Source of the DNA: an uncultured Prevotellaceae bacterium
Lineage (GTDB): Bacteria; Bacteroidota; Bacteroidia; Bacteroidales; Bacteroidaceae
Assembly: GCA_945827465.1 (NCBI GenBank)
Contig: CALZOH010000061.1
Location: 1-14,564 of the forward strand
Reading direction: 5' to 3'
DNA: 14,564 nt
Below, one piece after another: positions 12,814 to 14,564 of the stretch; position 1 is the first letter of the stretch, and each line of letters begins with the position of its first letter. The notes beneath the pieces are model-generated. The model was given only the letters and a program-made list of their open reading frames with translations, made no database searches and was not told where the DNA came from. Both the position numbers and the translations under genes were made by a program.

Positions 12814-14313
12814 ATGACATTCCCCTCCTTCAACCTTTACCGCCTGCTCCTCCTTCCGCTCTTGGCGTCAGCCATTGTATCAAGGGCATCTTCTACCGAC
12901 ATCGTCGTGGGTTCTCCCTCTCCTATCAAGATTCTTTCGCTCGGAGCTGAGCTCGACCCGCATTTCTTTTCACAAAACGTAACTCGCGCCGACGGCGTGA
13001 AAGCCTCCGATTGGGACAGCGTCATAGTGCGCCGCATTCAAAGTCTGAAACTCAAAAGCCTCCGCATGATGGTTCTCCCCCAATGGTTCGAGCCCGTCAA
13101 CGACAACGACAATCCCTTCACCACCGACACTTCCCGCCTCACATTCAACTCGCCTGAAATGCAATCGCTCTACAAGCAACTTGATATGGCGCAGAAACTG
13201 GGCATTCACGTCAACCTCACTTTATGGGGAGCCCACATCAGCCACTTCCTCTCCGGTCACAACCGGGGAAATTGGGTCGTAGCGCCCTACGACTATCAAG
13301 AATGGGCCGAAAACTTCTCCATCCTGATTCGCCATCTTTTACTCACCAAACACTATACCTGCATTCGCGAGATTACACCTGTCAACGAACCCGACTGGTC
13401 ATTTATCATAGATGGCAAACGCGCTCCCGTATCTGAATATATCGAAATGTGCCGCATCCTCGACCAACGTTTTCGTGCCGACAACATCCGGCATCTCGTC
13501 CGTTTTTCGCTGTCCGACAACTCTGACGGAGGAAGCGGAACACATGAGTTCTTAGCCGCCTGCACACGCCACTTGGGCCAAGAGGCCGATATCTTCAACT
13601 CCCACACCTATCTCTTCGGTTACGAAACTCCCGACTCCGTTATCTTCAAATGGGAAAAAGCCAACGTTTCTCTGGCCCAATCAGTCGGAAAACTCCACTT
13701 CATCGGTGAGTTTGGTAGCAATCAATGTTTAGGTGCTACACGCCAAGCCGACATCAATCGCTTTGAGCGAGGCATTCTCATGGCTCGCATCATCATCAAC
13801 TGCCTCAACGCCGGTGCTGCCGGTCTGAGCTACTGGAGTCTCATCGACCAATACTATGGCAAAGACGAAGGCTACGATGCCATGCAACAATTGGGACTGT
13901 GGAAGTCCGTAAGAAAAATGTATCAAGGTGATTCTCTCTACCAACACCTTATAACCGATTATGAAGTGCGACCTCAGTACCACGCTTATGCCTTGCTCAC
14001 CACCCATATCAATGAAGGTGCCGAAGTATATCCGCTCACCACGAACAACGACTTCTGCGCAGCCACTGCCATCAAGAACCCTGACGGACATTGGGTCTAC
14101 GCCTTTGCCAATGGTAGTGAAACCGACATGGACATTCGTATCAAGAATCCTTATGCCGTTCAAAAGAACCGTTTCAAGGTCTATAGCTACACTCGCCATT
14201 CCCTACCGGCCAATGATGCACTCATTGCACCCCACACGAAATCCATTAAACCGACTTCGTCGCTTCGTTATCGCATTCCTGCCAACTCCGTCATTTTATT
14301 GGTGCAAGAATAG
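12814..14313 (+). CDS. Secreted clan GH-A glycoside hydrolase (GH5-like), substrate unknown
   Basis: The 499-residue protein begins with a signal peptide (about 1-26; LLLLPLLASAIVSRA, no lipobox). A TIM-barrel domain (about 35-400) follows, and then a small beta-rich C-terminal domain (about 405-499). Clan GH-A residues are visible. Arg84 lies in LKSLRMMVLPQW. The acid/base Glu192 lies in ITPVNEPDWSF. The NSHTY motif is at 262-266. The nucleophile Glu299 lies in LHFIGEFGSN, and Trp341 in AGLSYWSLIDQYYG. Nucleophile context GEFG is like GH5, while the C-terminal sandwich recalls GH30/GH39, so the family is not certain. It would cleave a polysaccharide or glycoside outside the cytoplasm. No SusC/SusD pair, regulator or other carbohydrate gene is adjacent, and no clear promoter lies between the mrp terminator and its start. 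Confidence 0.8.
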   Translation: MTFPSFNLYRLLLLPLLASAIVSRASSTDIVVGSPSPIKILSLGAELDPHFFSQNVTRADGVKASDWDSVIVRRIQSLKLKSLRMMVLPQWFEPVNDNDNPFTTDTSRLTFNSPEMQSLYKQLDMAQKLGIHVNLTLWGAHISHFLSGHNRGNWVVAPYDYQEWAENFSILIRHLLLTKHYTCIREITPVNEPDWSFIIDGKRAPVSEYIEMCRILDQRFRADNIRHLVRFSLSDNSDGGSGTHEFLAACTRHLGQEADIFNSHTYLFGYETPDSVIFKWEKANVSLAQSVGKLHFIGEFGSNQCLGATRQADINRFERGILMARIIINCLNAGAAGLSYWSLIDQYYGKDEGYDAMQQLGLWKSVRKMYQGDSLYQHLITDYEVRPQYHAYALLTTHINEGAEVYPLTTNNDFCAATAIKNPDGHWVYAFANGSETDMDIRIKNPYAVQKNRFKVYSYTRHSLPANDALIAPHTKSIKPTSSLRYRIPANSVILLVQE

Positions 14314-14564
14314 CTTCCACCTTTATCAAAACCACGATCTGTGTTTCATCACAGATTGTATTCCCTATACCATATATATATATTATAGTATGATTGGGGA
14401 AAAGAAAGAACGTACTTCGCCATCAACGTACCCGTTGCTTGGCATATTCGCTCACATCAGGGCGTATGCCTTTGCGCCCCTACAGTTGGCGGCAAAAAAC
14501 TTACACCAAATGAAGCCTTCCATCACCGTATCCCCAACGAGCGAATGGTAAATATGTAGGGGCG
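14314..14564. other. Non-coding region at the right edge with inverted repeats
   Basis: No recognisable gene lies in these 251 bases. Near the glycosidase stop a 7-bp hairpin (14337-14343 with 14350-14356, 6-nt loop) lacks a proper T tail, so it is at best a weak terminator. A short AT-alternating stretch follows at about 14372-14387. Further right, GGCATA/TATGCC (14441-14446, 14465-14470) and a bulged AGGGCG/CGCCCCT pair form additional inverted repeats. Confidence 0.5.
14475..14564. repeat. 10-bp inverted repeat pair reaching the window edge
   Basis: CGCCCCTACA at 14475-14484 is exactly reversed by TGTAGGGGCG at 14555-14564, the last bases of the window, enclosing 70 bp. From memory, TGTAGGGGCG-type palindromes occur as scattered intergenic repeats in Bacteroidales genomes. 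The element may continue past the edge, so its size and class are undetermined. Confidence 0.5.

Noticed and set aside
13729..14199. Minus-strand ORF of 156 residues inside the glycosidase
   Set aside because: It is fully antisense to a well-supported enzyme gene and explained by the C-rich third positions of that gene.
13961..14551. Plus-strand ORF of 196 residues overlapping the end of the glycosidase
   Set aside because: Most of it is an out-of-frame shadow of the glycosidase; the tail spans AT-rich repeats and inverted repeats and has no family signature.
1..14564. CRISPR array, toxin-antitoxin pair, phage or defence system
   Set aside because: No regularly spaced repeats and no matching protein families were found on either strand.

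Overview
The window looks like a chromosomal segment of a Bacteroidales bacterium (Bacteroidaceae/Prevotellaceae type). The evidence is the promoter style (TAnnTTTG -7 boxes, almost no Shine-Dalgarno sequences), the paired exbD genes followed by a PstS-like lipoprotein and a TPR protein, a TonB of the Bacteroidetes type, and an Mrp ATPase without the CXXC motif. It is mostly core housekeeping DNA. I found no CRISPR array, phage genes or defence island, and no complete mobile element.

Left edge (1-188): the first codons of a transposase-like gene run off the window on the minus strand, with a possible insertion-sequence end near 128. Next come two divergent tRNA genes, tRNA-Pro(CGG) on minus and tRNA-Phe(GAA) on plus. 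Each has its own terminator, and both promoters share a 14-nt sequence. xseA-xseB, encoding both subunits of exodeoxyribonuclease VII, follow and end in a strong hairpin.

Centre (2220-7942, all minus): read in transcription order this is exbB, exbD, exbD, tonB, then a PstS-like lipoprotein gene, then a periplasmic TPR-protein gene. The first four encode a proton-motive-force-driven energiser for TonB-dependent outer-membrane receptors. A terminator lies directly after tonB, and -7 boxes precede both the lipoprotein gene and the TPR gene. The syntenic block therefore probably makes at least three transcripts.

Right (8334-14313): ilvE (branched-chain aminotransferase) is followed closely by a DUF975 membrane protein. 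A bidirectional terminator separates these from a convergent DUF3332 lipoprotein gene on minus. Divergent from that lipoprotein gene run trmB (tRNA m7G46 methyltransferase) and mrp (P-loop Fe-S carrier ATPase). After the mrp terminator comes a secreted clan GH-A glycoside hydrolase of unknown substrate. Genes from about 10,800 on are visibly richer in C-ending codons than xseA or the TPR gene.

Right edge (14314-14564): non-coding DNA with inverted repeats, including a 10-bp pair whose second copy ends at the window boundary. This probably belongs to an intergenic palindromic repeat. The points most worth following up are the PstS-like/TPR extension of the ExbBDD-TonB system with its enlarged, paired ExbD proteins, the CXXC-less Mrp, the orphan glycosidase, and the repeat or insertion sequences at both edges.
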